Assembly: GCA_017795025.1 (NCBI GenBank)
Contig: CP051243.1
Location: 372,001-436,000, forward strand
Length of the DNA: 64,000 nt
Reading direction: 5' to 3'
Origin: Flavobacteriales bacterium
GTDB lineage: Bacteria; Bacteroidota; Bacteroidia; Flavobacteriales; Schleiferiaceae
This document shows, in pieces, positions 1 to 8,936 of this stretch (its first letter is position 1; every line of letters begins with the position of its first letter). The position numbers were made by a program, and so were the translations under genes. The notes beneath the pieces are model-generated. The model worked only from the letters and a program-made list of their open reading frames with translations, ran no database searches and had not been told where the DNA came from.

Positions 1-2
1 CG

Positions 3-3000
3 GCGGAGCGTAACATTCCAGAAGGTTTTGGTGTGCCCTTTATGGGACCCATTACCACGGGCCTCGGTGAAATCTACCAGTACACCCTTGAGGTAGATTC
101 GGCCCACCGCGATCAGTATAGTATAACCGACCTACGTACCATTCAAGATTGGATTGTAAAGCGACAATTATCCGGGATTAATGGGGTAGTAGAAGTAAAT
201 ACTTGGGGCGGTTACTTAAAACAGTATCAGGTGGCCATCAACCCCGATTTACTGCGGAGCTTGAATGTTAATCTTGATGCGGTATACCGAGCCCTAAAGC
301 AAAACAATGGCTTGGCTGGGGGGGCTTATATCGAAAAGGGAGATCAGAGTTATTTTATTCGTAGTGAAGGCTTAGCCAAGAGTATTCAGGATATAGAAAA
401 CATCGTAGTAGAGAAACGGGGATCCCGTCCTATTCTGGTAAAAGACCTGGCCACAGTGAAGATTGACGCAGCCCCCCGGTTTGGGGCGATAACCGCTAAT
501 GGGCAGGGCGAAAGAGTGATGGGGCAAGTTATGATGCTCAAAGACGCCAACTCTAAAAAGGTTATTGAAAGCGTTAAAGATCGGGTAGCCGAGATCAGTG
601 CCAATCTGCCGGAAGGCATTTACCTAAACCCCTTTTTAGAGCGCAGCGAATTAATTGGCAAAACGACCTTTACCATTGCCGAGAACCTCATTTTAGGTTG
701 CTTGATTGTGATTTTTGTGGTAGTGCTCCTATTGGGAAATTTCCGATCGGGAATGGTTGTCGCCTCCATGATTCCGATTACCCTTCTCTTCGCCATTTCA
801 TTGATGTATGTTTTCGGCATTGATGCCAATTTGATGAGTCTGGGTGCCATTGACTTTGGGATTATCATTGATGGGGCGGTGATTATTGTTGAATATATTG
901 CCTACCGGATTACCCGCGAATTCAAAGTTTTGGAAGGATTAAGTGCGGCGGATCGCCGAGCAAAAATCGATGGAATTACTTTGGAAGCATCGCATAAAAT
1001 GATGCACTCGGCAGTTTTTGGGCAGTTAATCATCATCATCGTTTTTATCCCCATTTTAAGTTTAGCCGGGGTAGAAGGGAAGATGTTTCGACCCATGGCT
1101 TTAGTGTTCAGTTTTGCTCTTACCGGTGCCATGCTACTTTGTTTCACCTATGTTCCGGTGATGGCCTCCTTGTTTCTGAAACCCAAAGCATCTAAAGGGC
1201 CCAACTTCGCCGATAGAATTATGCACCGTTTGGAGGCTTGGTATCGTCCTAGCTTAAACTGGGCTTTGGGCCACGCCCGCCTGGTAATAGCCGCAGCCTT
1301 CACCCTCTTTCTAGCGGCGGTCGTGCTTTTTACCCGCATGGGAGGCGAGTTTGTGCCTACCCTCGATGAAGGAGATTATGTTATTCAGCCGGTTTTAAAA
1401 ACAGGTACCTCCTTAGAGCGCACCATCGAGCTGACCACCAAAATGGAGCAAATTTTAAAAGGTTTCCCAGAGGTAGATCAGGTGGTAAGTCGCATCGGTG
1501 CCGCCGAAGTTCCAACCGATCCCATGTCGATGGAAGAGGCGGATGTAATCATCAAATTGAAGCCTAGGGGAGAATGGCAAACGGCAGAAACTAAAGATGA
1601 CCTTGCCAATCGTTTTAAAGAGGCCTTAATGATTATTCCCGGGGTAGATTATGAGTTCACTCAGCCAATCGAAATGCGCTTTAATGAGCTGATAACGGGG
1701 GTAAGGGCTGATTTAGCCATCAAGATCTTCGGTGAAGATTTGGATGTGCTCAGTAGCTTAGCCCATCAGATAAGTGCTAAAATTGAGGGTGTTCCGGGTG
1801 CAGCCGACATAAGCGTTGAAAAAATTGTGGGGCTTCCTCAGGTTAAGGTTTCCTTTAAACGTGCCCAAATGGCTCGCTACGGCTTAGATGTAGAGTCGCT
1901 CAATCAATATATCTCGGCCGGATTTGCCGGAGCAAAGGTGGGGTCCATCTTCGAGGGGGAGAAGCAATTTGATATTGGTCTTCGCTTTGATGCCGATTGG
2001 CGAAATGAGCCTGAGGATTTAGCAAAAATTAGAATTGAAACGCCGGGCGGAGCCTCCATCCCCCTGTCGGCTGTAGCCGATATAAGCTTAACCAAAGGTC
2101 CGGCTAAAGTATCCCGCGAGGACACGAAGCGAAGGATAGTGGTAGGAGTAAACGTTAGGAACCGGGATTTAGAATCGGTGGTTGAGGATGTACAAGCCGT
2201 CCTTAAAGACGAGATTAAACTTCCCGAAGGCTATTTTGTGGAGTACGGTGGGCAGTTTCAAAATTTACGCTCGGCACGGACCCGCTTATCTTACGCCGTG
2301 CCGCTTGCTTTACTACTCATATTCATCTTACTCTATTTCGCCTTCAACTCTGTGCAGGATGCGATTATGATCTTTTCCGCCATTCCTCTTTCTGCGGTGG
2401 GAGGAATTATTTTTCTCTACCTGCGAGGTTTGCCCTTTAGCATTTCCGCTGGGGTAGGCTTTATCGCTTTGTTTGGAATTGCGGTGCTTAATGGAATTGT
2501 TTTAATTGAGGAGTTTAAAGAACTCAAGAAAAAGTCTATGGACAGTCCTAAAGCGCTCATTTTAAAAGGTAGTCTTTCCCGTTTGCGTCCGGTTCTATTA
2601 ACCGCCTCTGCGGCTGCATTAGGCTTTTTGCCTATGGCGATTTCCACCTCTGCTGGAGCAGAAGTACAACGCCCCCTTGCCACGGTGGTTATCGGCGGAT
2701 TGATAAGCTCGACAGCCTTAACCCTCATGGTTTTACCAGCGCTTTATTATCTGCGCGAACGCGCCCGAGAGAAGAGAAGTAAGGCGAATAGCCTAATGGC
2801 CGTATTGCTTGTTGGTGCTCTTATTCCTCAAGGTTTGGAGGCACAATCTACATCCTACAGTTTAGAGGATTTAGAGCAGATGGCCTTACACGAAAACTTC
2901 GGTTTAAAGGCGGCCGAGCTGGCGGCCAAGGCCGAGCAAGAGCTCATTAGCGGATCGGCTTCTATAAGTCCCACCTCGGTGTACTATTCCTTCGATGAGA

Positions 3001-3980
3001 ATAATATAGCGGAGAATAATGCCCCAATTCGTGTATGGGGGGTAGAACAAGAGTTTAATTGGCCGGGTAAGTATCGGCAAGAGCAAAGGCTGCAGCGGGC
3101 TAAGTATCAAAAATCACTGCAAGAAAGCGAGATGGCGAAGGCGGTTGTTTTAAAGTCTTTAAGCCTCCATTTTTATGAAGCGATTTATTGGCAGCGCCTT
3201 TTGACCGAATATCGCTCCTTGGATAGTTTGTATTTAATCTCGGCAAAGGCTGCACGCAAGCAGTTTGAGAAGGGGGATATCAATCAACTAGCGGTTTTAA
3301 GCCTGGAGTCTAAAGTGGCTGAGGTACTTCACCTGCGGGATGAAGCGGCCCTAAGGTATCAAAACAGCTTGCGTCAAATTGCCTCCATTGTGCAGGCCGA
3401 TTTAGGATCAGATTTTCGCTTAAGGCTCGGTTCAGGGCTCGAGCCAATTCTACCTGACACTTCCGCCCATCAAGGCTTGCAATTAAAACAGGAGGAGTTA
3501 AAACTGGCCCAAGGTCAGCAAAGTTTAGCCAATCAAATGTGGTGGCCGGGTTTAAGCTTAGGCTATTTTCAGGGAACCAACGATTTGCCCAATGCGCGAA
3601 TTTATCAAGGCTATCAAATTGGCCTAAGCATTCCCTTGTGGTTTGCACCGCAACAAGCCCAAAGTCAAGCAACGGAAATCCGCAGTCGGCAAAAACAGGC
3701 CGAATTAGCCGATTACCGTCAACAATTAAACCGTGAATATCAAAACCTCCTGGCCGAAGCCAGTCATCTGAAAGAAGTATTAGGTCAATACCAAGAATTG
3801 CATTTACCCTTGGCGCGTAAACTTCGCTCTCAGGCCGAAAAATCTTGGCAAGAAGGGGAAATTGCCTATCTGGAATACGTGCAGCTACTTGACCGTAGTT
3901 TGGCGATTAACACCGATTATCATTTCCAACGGATGCAATATGCCCAAAAGCTCATCGAACTTAAATACTTGTTATTATGA
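3..3980 (+). CDS. CusA/CzcA-type heavy-metal RND efflux pump fused to a TolC-like outer-membrane factor (5' end off window)
   Basis: The reading frame is open from the left edge, so the N-terminus is missing. The first two thirds (to about 2780) is an RND transporter. It holds the heavy-metal-pump signature in a membrane helix, DFGIIIDGAVIIVE near 853-895, whose acidic residues are the proton-relay positions of the CzcA/CusA family. After the last RND helices comes a short hydrophobic, signal-like stretch ending GLEAQ (about 2800-2850). From about 2860 to the stop the protein is coiled-coil-rich and TolC-like (ALHENFGLKAAELAAKAEQE onward). Fusion of the inner-membrane pump to the outer-membrane factor is, as I recall, seen in Bacteroidota. 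The stop overlaps the next gene's start (ATGA), so pump and adaptor are translationally coupled. Expected role: export of metal cations (Cu/Ag or Zn/Co/Cd; not decidable here). Confidence 0.9.
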   Translation, partial: AERNIPEGFGVPFMGPITTGLGEIYQYTLEVDSAHRDQYSITDLRTIQDWIVKRQLSGINGVVEVNTWGGYLKQYQVAINPDLLRSLNVNLDAVYRALKQNNGLAGGAYIEKGDQSYFIRSEGLAKSIQDIENIVVEKRGSRPILVKDLATVKIDAAPRFGAITANGQGERVMGQVMMLKDANSKKVIESVKDRVAEISANLPEGIYLNPFLERSELIGKTTFTIAENLILGCLIVIFVVVLLLGNFRSGMVVASMIPITLLFAISLMYVFGIDANLMSLGAIDFGIIIDGAVIIVEYIAYRITREFKVLEGLSAADRRAKIDGITLEASHKMMHSAVFGQLIIIIVFIPILSLAGVEGKMFRPMALVFSFALTGAMLLCFTYVPVMASLFLKPKASKGPNFADRIMHRLEAWYRPSLNWALGHARLVIAAAFTLFLAAVVLFTRMGGEFVPTLDEGDYVIQPVLKTGTSLERTIELTTKMEQILKGFPEVDQVVSRIGAAEVPTDPMSMEEADVIIKLKPRGEWQTAETKDDLANRFKEALMIIPGVDYEFTQPIEMRFNELITGVRADLAIKIFGEDLDVLSSLAHQISAKIEGVPGAADISVEKIVGLPQVKVSFKRAQMARYGLDVESLNQYISAGFAGAKVGSIFEGEKQFDIGLRFDADWRNEPEDLAKIRIETPGGASIPLSAVADISLTKGPAKVSREDTKRRIVVGVNVRNRDLESVVEDVQAVLKDEIKLPEGYFVEYGGQFQNLRSARTRLSYAVPLALLLIFILLYFAFNSVQDAIMIFSAIPLSAVGGIIFLYLRGLPFSISAGVGFIALFGIAVLNGIVLIEEFKELKKKSMDSPKALILKGSLSRLRPVLLTASAAALGFLPMAISTSAGAEVQRPLATVVIGGLISSTALTLMVLPALYYLRERAREKRSKANSLMAVLLVGALIPQGLEAQSTSYSLEDLEQMALHENFGLKAAELAAKAEQELISGSASISPTSVYYSFDENNIAENNAPIRVWGVEQEFNWPGKYRQEQRLQRAKYQKSLQESEMAKAVVLKSLSLHFYEAIYWQRLLTEYRSLDSLYLISAKAARKQFEKGDINQLAVLSLESKVAEVLHLRDEAALRYQNSLRQIASIVQADLGSDFRLRLGSGLEPILPDTSAHQGLQLKQEELKLAQGQQSLANQMWWPGLSLGYFQGTNDLPNARIYQGYQIGLSIPLWFAPQQAQSQATEIRSRQKQAELADYRQQLNREYQNLLAEASHLKEVLGQYQELHLPLARKLRSQAEKSWQEGEIAYLEYVQLLDRSLAINTDYHFQRMQYAQKLIELKYLLL

Positions 3981-5122
3981 AGCCTCTTTTAAGCAAGGCT
4001 AAGCTCCTAACTTTTGTTGCCCTCTGGGCTATGATTGCTTGCAGTTCGCCCTCCGAAACTCCTGCGATAGGTGACAAGGCAACGCTACCTTCAAATTCCG
4101 AGCGATTCCTAAGTAAGGAGCAATGGCAAAGTGGGGATTTTCAAATGGTGCAGATGGTAGAGCGCGACTTTTCGGGGCAGGTTCCCCTCACCGGAAGAAT
4201 GATTATTCCCCCGGTTGATCAATATCAATTGAGCACTTTTTTTGCCGGTTCGGTGAGTGATTTAAAGGTCCAAAATGGGGACCTGGTCCGAAAAGGGGAG
4301 CTATTGTTTTACTTACAAGGGCCAACCGTAATCGATCTGCAAAAGGATTATTGGGAAAGCAAAGCGAACTTAGAATATGCCAAACTCGACTACTTAAGGC
4401 AGAAGGAATTGCGACAGGATTCCATTGTGGCCGAGAAATCCTTTCAGAAAATAGAATCCGATTACTATAGCAGTCAAGCGCGTTTTAGCGCCCTAGATGA
4501 AAAATTGAAATTACTCGGTTTCAATCCGAATGCTTACAAAGAGGGAACCATCGTATCTCGCTTAGCCATTTATGCTCCCCAATCCGGTATTATCAGTGAT
4601 TTAGCTATTAGCAGCGGCTATTACCTCGAGCCTAATGAGCGGGCATTGCAAATTAATAAGTTGGACAATCCCATGCTGGAGCTTAGGGTGTTCGAAAGGG
4701 ATTTAAGCAAATTGAAAATTGGTCAGTCGCTGGATTATACTTTACAGTCGGAGTCGGGACAGGTTTACAGAGCCAGCGTTAATCGCATTAACCCCAATTT
4801 CAGTTCGGAAGGTTCGGCCTTAGTATACGCCAGCCTTCAAGACCCTAAGCCCGAAACTATAGCCAATGGGATGTACATTTCAGCTAGCCTTAATTATACC
4901 AGCAATAAAATGTGGGCTTTACCGGAGCAGGCCATTGCCGAGAAAAATGGAAAGTACTTTGCCTTACAAGTTGAAGAAAAGGAAGAGATTTATTTTTTAA
5001 AGCCGGTTGAGCTCCAATTAGGATCGAATGAAGCAGGCTATCAAAGCATATTAGGGTCTACGAAGCAAATGCATTCGTATTATTTTTTAAATAAAGACGT
5101 TTTCCAATTGCTTGAAGAATAG
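3977..5122 (+). CDS. RND efflux periplasmic adaptor lipoprotein (CusB/CzcB, HlyD family)
   Basis: A 381-residue membrane-fusion protein. The N-terminus is a lipoprotein signal with the modified Cys at residue 22 (AMIAC). A split biotinyl-lipoyl-like domain follows (GSVSDLKVQNGDLVRKGELL, then the YAPQSGIISDLAISSGYYL half), separated by a helical hairpin. After it comes a beta-barrel domain (LELRVFERDLSKLKIGQ) and a C-terminal membrane-proximal domain. It starts inside the stop of the upstream pump gene by an ATGA overlap, so the two form one efflux unit. It has no Met- or His-rich N-terminal tract, so metal specificity cannot be read. It is the last gene of this unit; the next gene begins 45 bases later behind a possible promoter. 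Confidence 0.9.
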   Translation: MKPLLSKAKLLTFVALWAMIACSSPSETPAIGDKATLPSNSERFLSKEQWQSGDFQMVQMVERDFSGQVPLTGRMIIPPVDQYQLSTFFAGSVSDLKVQNGDLVRKGELLFYLQGPTVIDLQKDYWESKANLEYAKLDYLRQKELRQDSIVAEKSFQKIESDYYSSQARFSALDEKLKLLGFNPNAYKEGTIVSRLAIYAPQSGIISDLAISSGYYLEPNERALQINKLDNPMLELRVFERDLSKLKIGQSLDYTLQSESGQVYRASVNRINPNFSSEGSALVYASLQDPKPETIANGMYISASLNYTSNKMWALPEQAIAEKNGKYFALQVEEKEEIYFLKPVELQLGSNEAGYQSILGSTKQMHSYYFLNKDVFQLLEE

Positions 5123-5142
5123 CCCAAAAAGCTTCACCTTTG
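5112..5142 (+). promoter_or_regulatory. Possible Bacteroidota promoter for the cytochrome operon
   Basis: CACCTTTG (5135-5142) differs by one base from the Bacteroidota -7 element TAnnTTTG. It has a TTG 20 bases upstream (5112-5114) and lies 25 bases before the start of the membrane cytochrome gene at 5168. It sits in the only real gap between the efflux genes and the seven-gene electron-transfer operon. This is a pattern match only. Confidence 0.35.
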
Positions 5143-5167
5143 TTAAGATTGACCTAACCAATACCTT

Positions 5168-6016
5168 ATGATTTCCAGGAAGCAGGGATACCAATTGTAT
5201 CTATTCCTGTTGGCTTTAACAGTTAGTATCATTACTGTATGGCTGGCCTTGGAAGGCTATGATTACTATCATACTCCGATTGAGGAACGCTTTTATCATG
5301 AGCATCACGATTGGTTTAAGGCCTCTGGTATTTTTGGTCATGGCCTCGGTATCATCGGCACCCTGCTTATAACGATTGGCGTATTCCTTTACATCCCCGC
5401 TAAGAAATATGGCTTTCTTGAGAAATACATTCGCCTGAAGTACCTACTCGATTTTCATATTTTCCTTTGCACCCTAGGGCCAATTTTAATTTTATTTCAC
5501 ACCACTTTTAAGTTCGGAGGAATTGTTTCGGTAGCCTTTTGGTCTATGGTTCTCGTTGTTCTTTCGGGCGTTATCGGGCGTTATATTTACTTGCAATTGC
5601 CGCGTAGTATTTCGGGAAGAGAAATGAGCCGCCAAGAAATTAAGCAGGCGCAGGAGGCGGCCTTCGCCGAGATGGCTTTTTTGACTGATCAAAAACCAGA
5701 ACTTTTAAATGCGATTAAATCCTATGAGAATCCGCATAAATCGTGGTGGGGACGTCGTAAGCATTTTATAAGTACCCTTAAATCGTATCGAGCTGAAATG
5801 GCCGAACTGGATATTTCCGATACCCAAAGGAAAAAAGTAATGGCCACCCTACGTTCGGAATTGAAGCTCCAGCAGCGTATCAATAATTTAGAAACGATGC
5901 AGCGCCTATTTAAATATTGGCATGTGGCGCATCGTCCCTTTGCCTTGATTATGCTCTTTGTGGTTATAGCGCATATAGCGGTAACCTGGATTATGGGCTA
6001 TACCTGGATTTTCTAA
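5168..6016 (+). CDS. Haem-b-type / ferric-reductase-like integral membrane protein
   Basis: 282 residues with about five membrane helices (near residues 8-30, 54-76, 95-115, 120-142 and 256-280). A soluble, charged helical insertion (about 145-250) lies before the last helix. Histidines in or next to helices (H58, H97, H111, H252, H255, H269) are placed as haem ligands would be; the pair in FHIFLCTLGPILILFHT is especially like cytochrome b561/ferric-reductase-type helices. Its stop overlaps the next start (TAATG), coupling it to the Fe-S flavoprotein. Likely role (inference): the membrane haem protein that carries electrons between the quinone pool or flavoprotein and the periplasmic multihaem cytochromes. 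The exact family name is uncertain. Confidence 0.7.
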   Translation: MISRKQGYQLYLFLLALTVSIITVWLALEGYDYYHTPIEERFYHEHHDWFKASGIFGHGLGIIGTLLITIGVFLYIPAKKYGFLEKYIRLKYLLDFHIFLCTLGPILILFHTTFKFGGIVSVAFWSMVLVVLSGVIGRYIYLQLPRSISGREMSRQEIKQAQEAAFAEMAFLTDQKPELLNAIKSYENPHKSWWGRRKHFISTLKSYRAEMAELDISDTQRKKVMATLRSELKLQQRINNLETMQRLFKYWHVAHRPFALIMLFVVIAHIAVTWIMGYTWIF

Positions 6017-7338
6017 TGGTCTACGAATACCTCATATACGGATTTACTTTTTTGGTTTCGGCGGGGATCGTGGTTTACTATTATCGTTCGGGAGCTAAGA
6101 AGTCTAAACTTGTGGCCGCTAAGGTGGAACAAGCCCAAGAAGAAGGAAGGTATCAGCCGGTCTCCCTATACCCGTATATAGACCCCAGTCGATGCATTGG
6201 CAGTGGGGCTTGTGTGCGTGCTTGCCCAGAGGAGGATATTATTGGCTTAATCGACGGGAAGGGAACCTTAATAAACGCGAGCAGTTGCATTGGTCATGGG
6301 GCCTGCTTTCACTCTTGTCCGGTGGATGCCATAAGCCTGCGGATAGGTACCGAAGAACGTGGGGTTGACTTACCTCATATTAAACCAGACTATGAAACCA
6401 ATATTAGCGGTATTTACATTGCTGGTGAACTGGGGGGAATGGGATTGATAAAAAATAGCGCGGAGCAAGGCGTTCAGGCCTGTGCCAACCTAGCAGACTC
6501 CCTTCCAGAGCAGAAGTCTTGTGATTTAGATATAGCCATTATTGGAGCTGGACCAGCGGGTATTGCTGCGGCCTTAAAGGCCAAGGAATTGGGCTTAAGT
6601 TTCGAGGTTTTGGAGCAGGAGTCCTTAGGAGGTACCGTGGCTACTTTCCCTCGGGATAAAGTAGTAATGACCCAAGCGATGGAATTACCGCTTTACGGGA
6701 AGCTAAAGCTTAGCAATACTTCAAAATCCGAATTGATGGGAATTTGGACGGAGTTACTGGAATCTCACCAAATTAGCATAAGCGAACACTGCAAGGTGGA
6801 AGGTATTGAGGAACTTGCCCCATATCATTTTAGATTAAAGACCGCTGCGGGTCGCCAAATCGAAAGTCGATCGGTAATCATCGCCATTGGTCGACGCGGC
6901 AGCCCCCGTAAATTAGGGGTCCCAGGAGAGGAAAGGGAAAAGGTAGCTTATCGACTATTAGAACCGGAGCATATCCAAAACCAAAAGGTATTGGTAGTTG
7001 GGGGTGGTGATTCGGCAGTAGAATCGGCTCTTTTACTGATGGAGCATAATGAAGTAAGCCTTTCCTACCGAAAGGAACACTTTGCCCGAATTAAAAAAGG
7101 GAACCAAGTCAATTTAGAAAAAGCTTTCGCGGAGGGGAAAATTAGGCCGCTTTTGGCCACTAATGTGCAGGCTATTGAGGAGGACCGGGTGCTAATTAAA
7201 GATGCACAAGGCGAGGAAATCGATTTACCGAATAATCGGGTTTACATCTTTGCGGGAGGAGAATTACCCATTCCTTTTTTAAAGGATAGCGGCATTAATG
7301 TGGAGAAAACTTTTGGTAAAACCCTGCGGAAACATTGA
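6016..7338 (+). CDS. Membrane-anchored ferredoxin-like / FAD-NAD(P) oxidoreductase
   Basis: I start it at the ATG overlapping the upstream stop (TAATG), not at upstream in-frame codons inside that gene; this gives 440 residues. One membrane helix (about 4-23) precedes a two-cluster ferredoxin-like domain. Its motifs are CIGSGACVRACP (60-71) and CIGHGACFHSCP (91-102); in both, the usual second Cys is replaced (S63, H94). A conserved linker, IYIAGELGGMGLIKNSAEQG (133-152), leads into a thioredoxin-reductase-like fold with FAD motif GAGPAGIAAA (177-186) and NAD(P) motif GGGDSAVES (329-337). No TrxR redox CxxC is seen. Likely role (inference): electron exchange between NAD(P)H and the adjacent membrane haem protein, facing the cytoplasm. 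Confidence 0.85.
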   Translation: MVYEYLIYGFTFLVSAGIVVYYYRSGAKKSKLVAAKVEQAQEEGRYQPVSLYPYIDPSRCIGSGACVRACPEEDIIGLIDGKGTLINASSCIGHGACFHSCPVDAISLRIGTEERGVDLPHIKPDYETNISGIYIAGELGGMGLIKNSAEQGVQACANLADSLPEQKSCDLDIAIIGAGPAGIAAALKAKELGLSFEVLEQESLGGTVATFPRDKVVMTQAMELPLYGKLKLSNTSKSELMGIWTELLESHQISISEHCKVEGIEELAPYHFRLKTAAGRQIESRSVIIAIGRRGSPRKLGVPGEEREKVAYRLLEPEHIQNQKVLVVGGGDSAVESALLLMEHNEVSLSYRKEHFARIKKGNQVNLEKAFAEGKIRPLLATNVQAIEEDRVLIKDAQGEEIDLPNNRVYIFAGGELPIPFLKDSGINVEKTFGKTLRKH

Positions 7339-8936
7339 ATAAGCTAGCTTCCATACTGCTGCTATTATTCTTGCTTCTTATCGGAGCTCAGCTTCAGGCG
7401 CAGTTTTCGCCGGGGAAACTTTCTAAAGCTCATGCTGAGTATGAAGGCTTGGAAAATTGTACGCTTTGTCATGAGCTAGGAGCTAAGGTTTCGGAAACGA
7501 AGTGCCTCGAATGCCATAAAGAATTGCAAAGCCTAATTAGTCGCAAGCGGGGTTATCATTCCTCTAATGAAGTTCAGGAAAAGACCTGTATTGATTGCCA
7601 TAGTGAGCATCACGGTAGAAAGTTTGACGCGGTGCGATTTGATAGTGTGAATTTCAATCATAGGCTAACTGGCTATAAGTTGGAAGCTGCACATGAGCGT
7701 ATTGACTGCCGTGATTGCCATAAATCAGATTACATCTCGGATTCTGAAATAGCCCAACGCCAAGGAACTTACCTAGGATTGCAAGAGGCCTGTTTGTCCT
7801 GTCATTTGGATTACCATCAAGGGGATTTAGGAAAGGATTGTCTTTCCTGTCATAATTATCAGGATTTTGAGCAAACGCCCGGCTTCGATCATCAGGAGAC
7901 AGACTTTCCTCTAAAAGGCGCTCATCAAAATGTGGATTGCTTGGAATGCCATCCCATGGAAATTCGGGAGGCGAAGGAGTTTCAAAAATTCAAAGGTTTA
8001 AAGTTTGCCAATTGTACCGATTGCCATGAAGATGCGCATCAAGGGCGCTTTGGTCCGAATTGCACTGATTGTCATTCGGAGCAATCCTGGTCTCAGCTAA
8101 AAAATAGTCATCGATTTAACCACGACCTTACCGATTATCCTTTAAGAGGGATGCATCGAACCGTATCTTGTAATGAATGTCATAGTAGCGGCGATTTTTC
8201 ACAAAACTTGAATTATGCCCGATGTACCGATTGTCATGATGATTACCATCAAGGCGAGTTAGAGGGCTTAACAAAAGGCATACAAGATTGTGATGCCTGT
8301 CATAGCCTCGAGAAGGATTTCACTTGGAGTAATTACGATTGGGAAGATCATAATAGTTCGGAGTTTCCTTTAGAAGGTGCCCATCTTGCCACCCCTTGCT
8401 TTGCATGCCATAGGGAATCGGAAGACAGCCGTTGGGATTTCGAATTTGAAGCCCACAATTGTGTGGCCTGTCACGATGATATTCATCAGAACTACATCAG
8501 CGAAAGCTATTACCCGGAACAAAACTGCGAAGCTTGTCATAATGCCGATCGTTGGTCCAGTATCACTTTCGATCATCAAAAAACGGATTGGCCCCTCGAT
8601 GGTGCTCATGCTTCAGAAGATTGCCGCGCTTGTCATTTCGAAGGGGAGGAGCAAGAGTTTAATACCTTAGAGGGCCGTTGTGCTGAATGTCATACTAATG
8701 TGCACGGCGAGCAGTTTAATCAAGAGGGGGAAAGGGCTTGTACCGAATGTCATCGCACCGCCATAGAATGGAATGCGGATGCCTTCGATCACCAAAAAAC
8801 AGAATTTCCACTCGAGGGAAAACATGCCGAAATAGAATGTGCGGCTTGCCACAAGCCCGAATCATTAAGCGATGGATCCGAAAGGATTATTTATAAAATT
8901 GAAAGATTCCAATGTATAGACTGTCACGGTACTTAG
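7335..8936 (+). CDS. Periplasmic multihaem cytochrome c with 20 CxxCH sites
   Basis: 533 residues. The only fitting start is TTG at 7335, overlapping the upstream stop (TTGA). It gives a clean signal peptide (MNKLASILLLLFLLLIGA... cleaved near LQAQ). I count 20 CxxCH haem-attachment motifs. Much of the chain is a repeat of about 70-80 residues built around an 'F-x-H-x-x-T-x-[FWY]-P-L-x-G-x-H ... CxxCH' pattern (for example FDHQKTDWPLDGAH), with about three haems per unit, like cytochrome c3/c7-type wires. The dense haem load and small spacing imply a long electron-conducting protein in the periplasm. It overlaps the next cytochrome gene by 25 bases. CcsBA at the end of the operon presumably attaches its haems. 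Confidence 0.92.
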   Translation: MNKLASILLLLFLLLIGAQLQAQFSPGKLSKAHAEYEGLENCTLCHELGAKVSETKCLECHKELQSLISRKRGYHSSNEVQEKTCIDCHSEHHGRKFDAVRFDSVNFNHRLTGYKLEAAHERIDCRDCHKSDYISDSEIAQRQGTYLGLQEACLSCHLDYHQGDLGKDCLSCHNYQDFEQTPGFDHQETDFPLKGAHQNVDCLECHPMEIREAKEFQKFKGLKFANCTDCHEDAHQGRFGPNCTDCHSEQSWSQLKNSHRFNHDLTDYPLRGMHRTVSCNECHSSGDFSQNLNYARCTDCHDDYHQGELEGLTKGIQDCDACHSLEKDFTWSNYDWEDHNSSEFPLEGAHLATPCFACHRESEDSRWDFEFEAHNCVACHDDIHQNYISESYYPEQNCEACHNADRWSSITFDHQKTDWPLDGAHASEDCRACHFEGEEQEFNTLEGRCAECHTNVHGEQFNQEGERACTECHRTAIEWNADAFDHQKTEFPLEGKHAEIECAACHKPESLSDGSERIIYKIERFQCIDCHGT

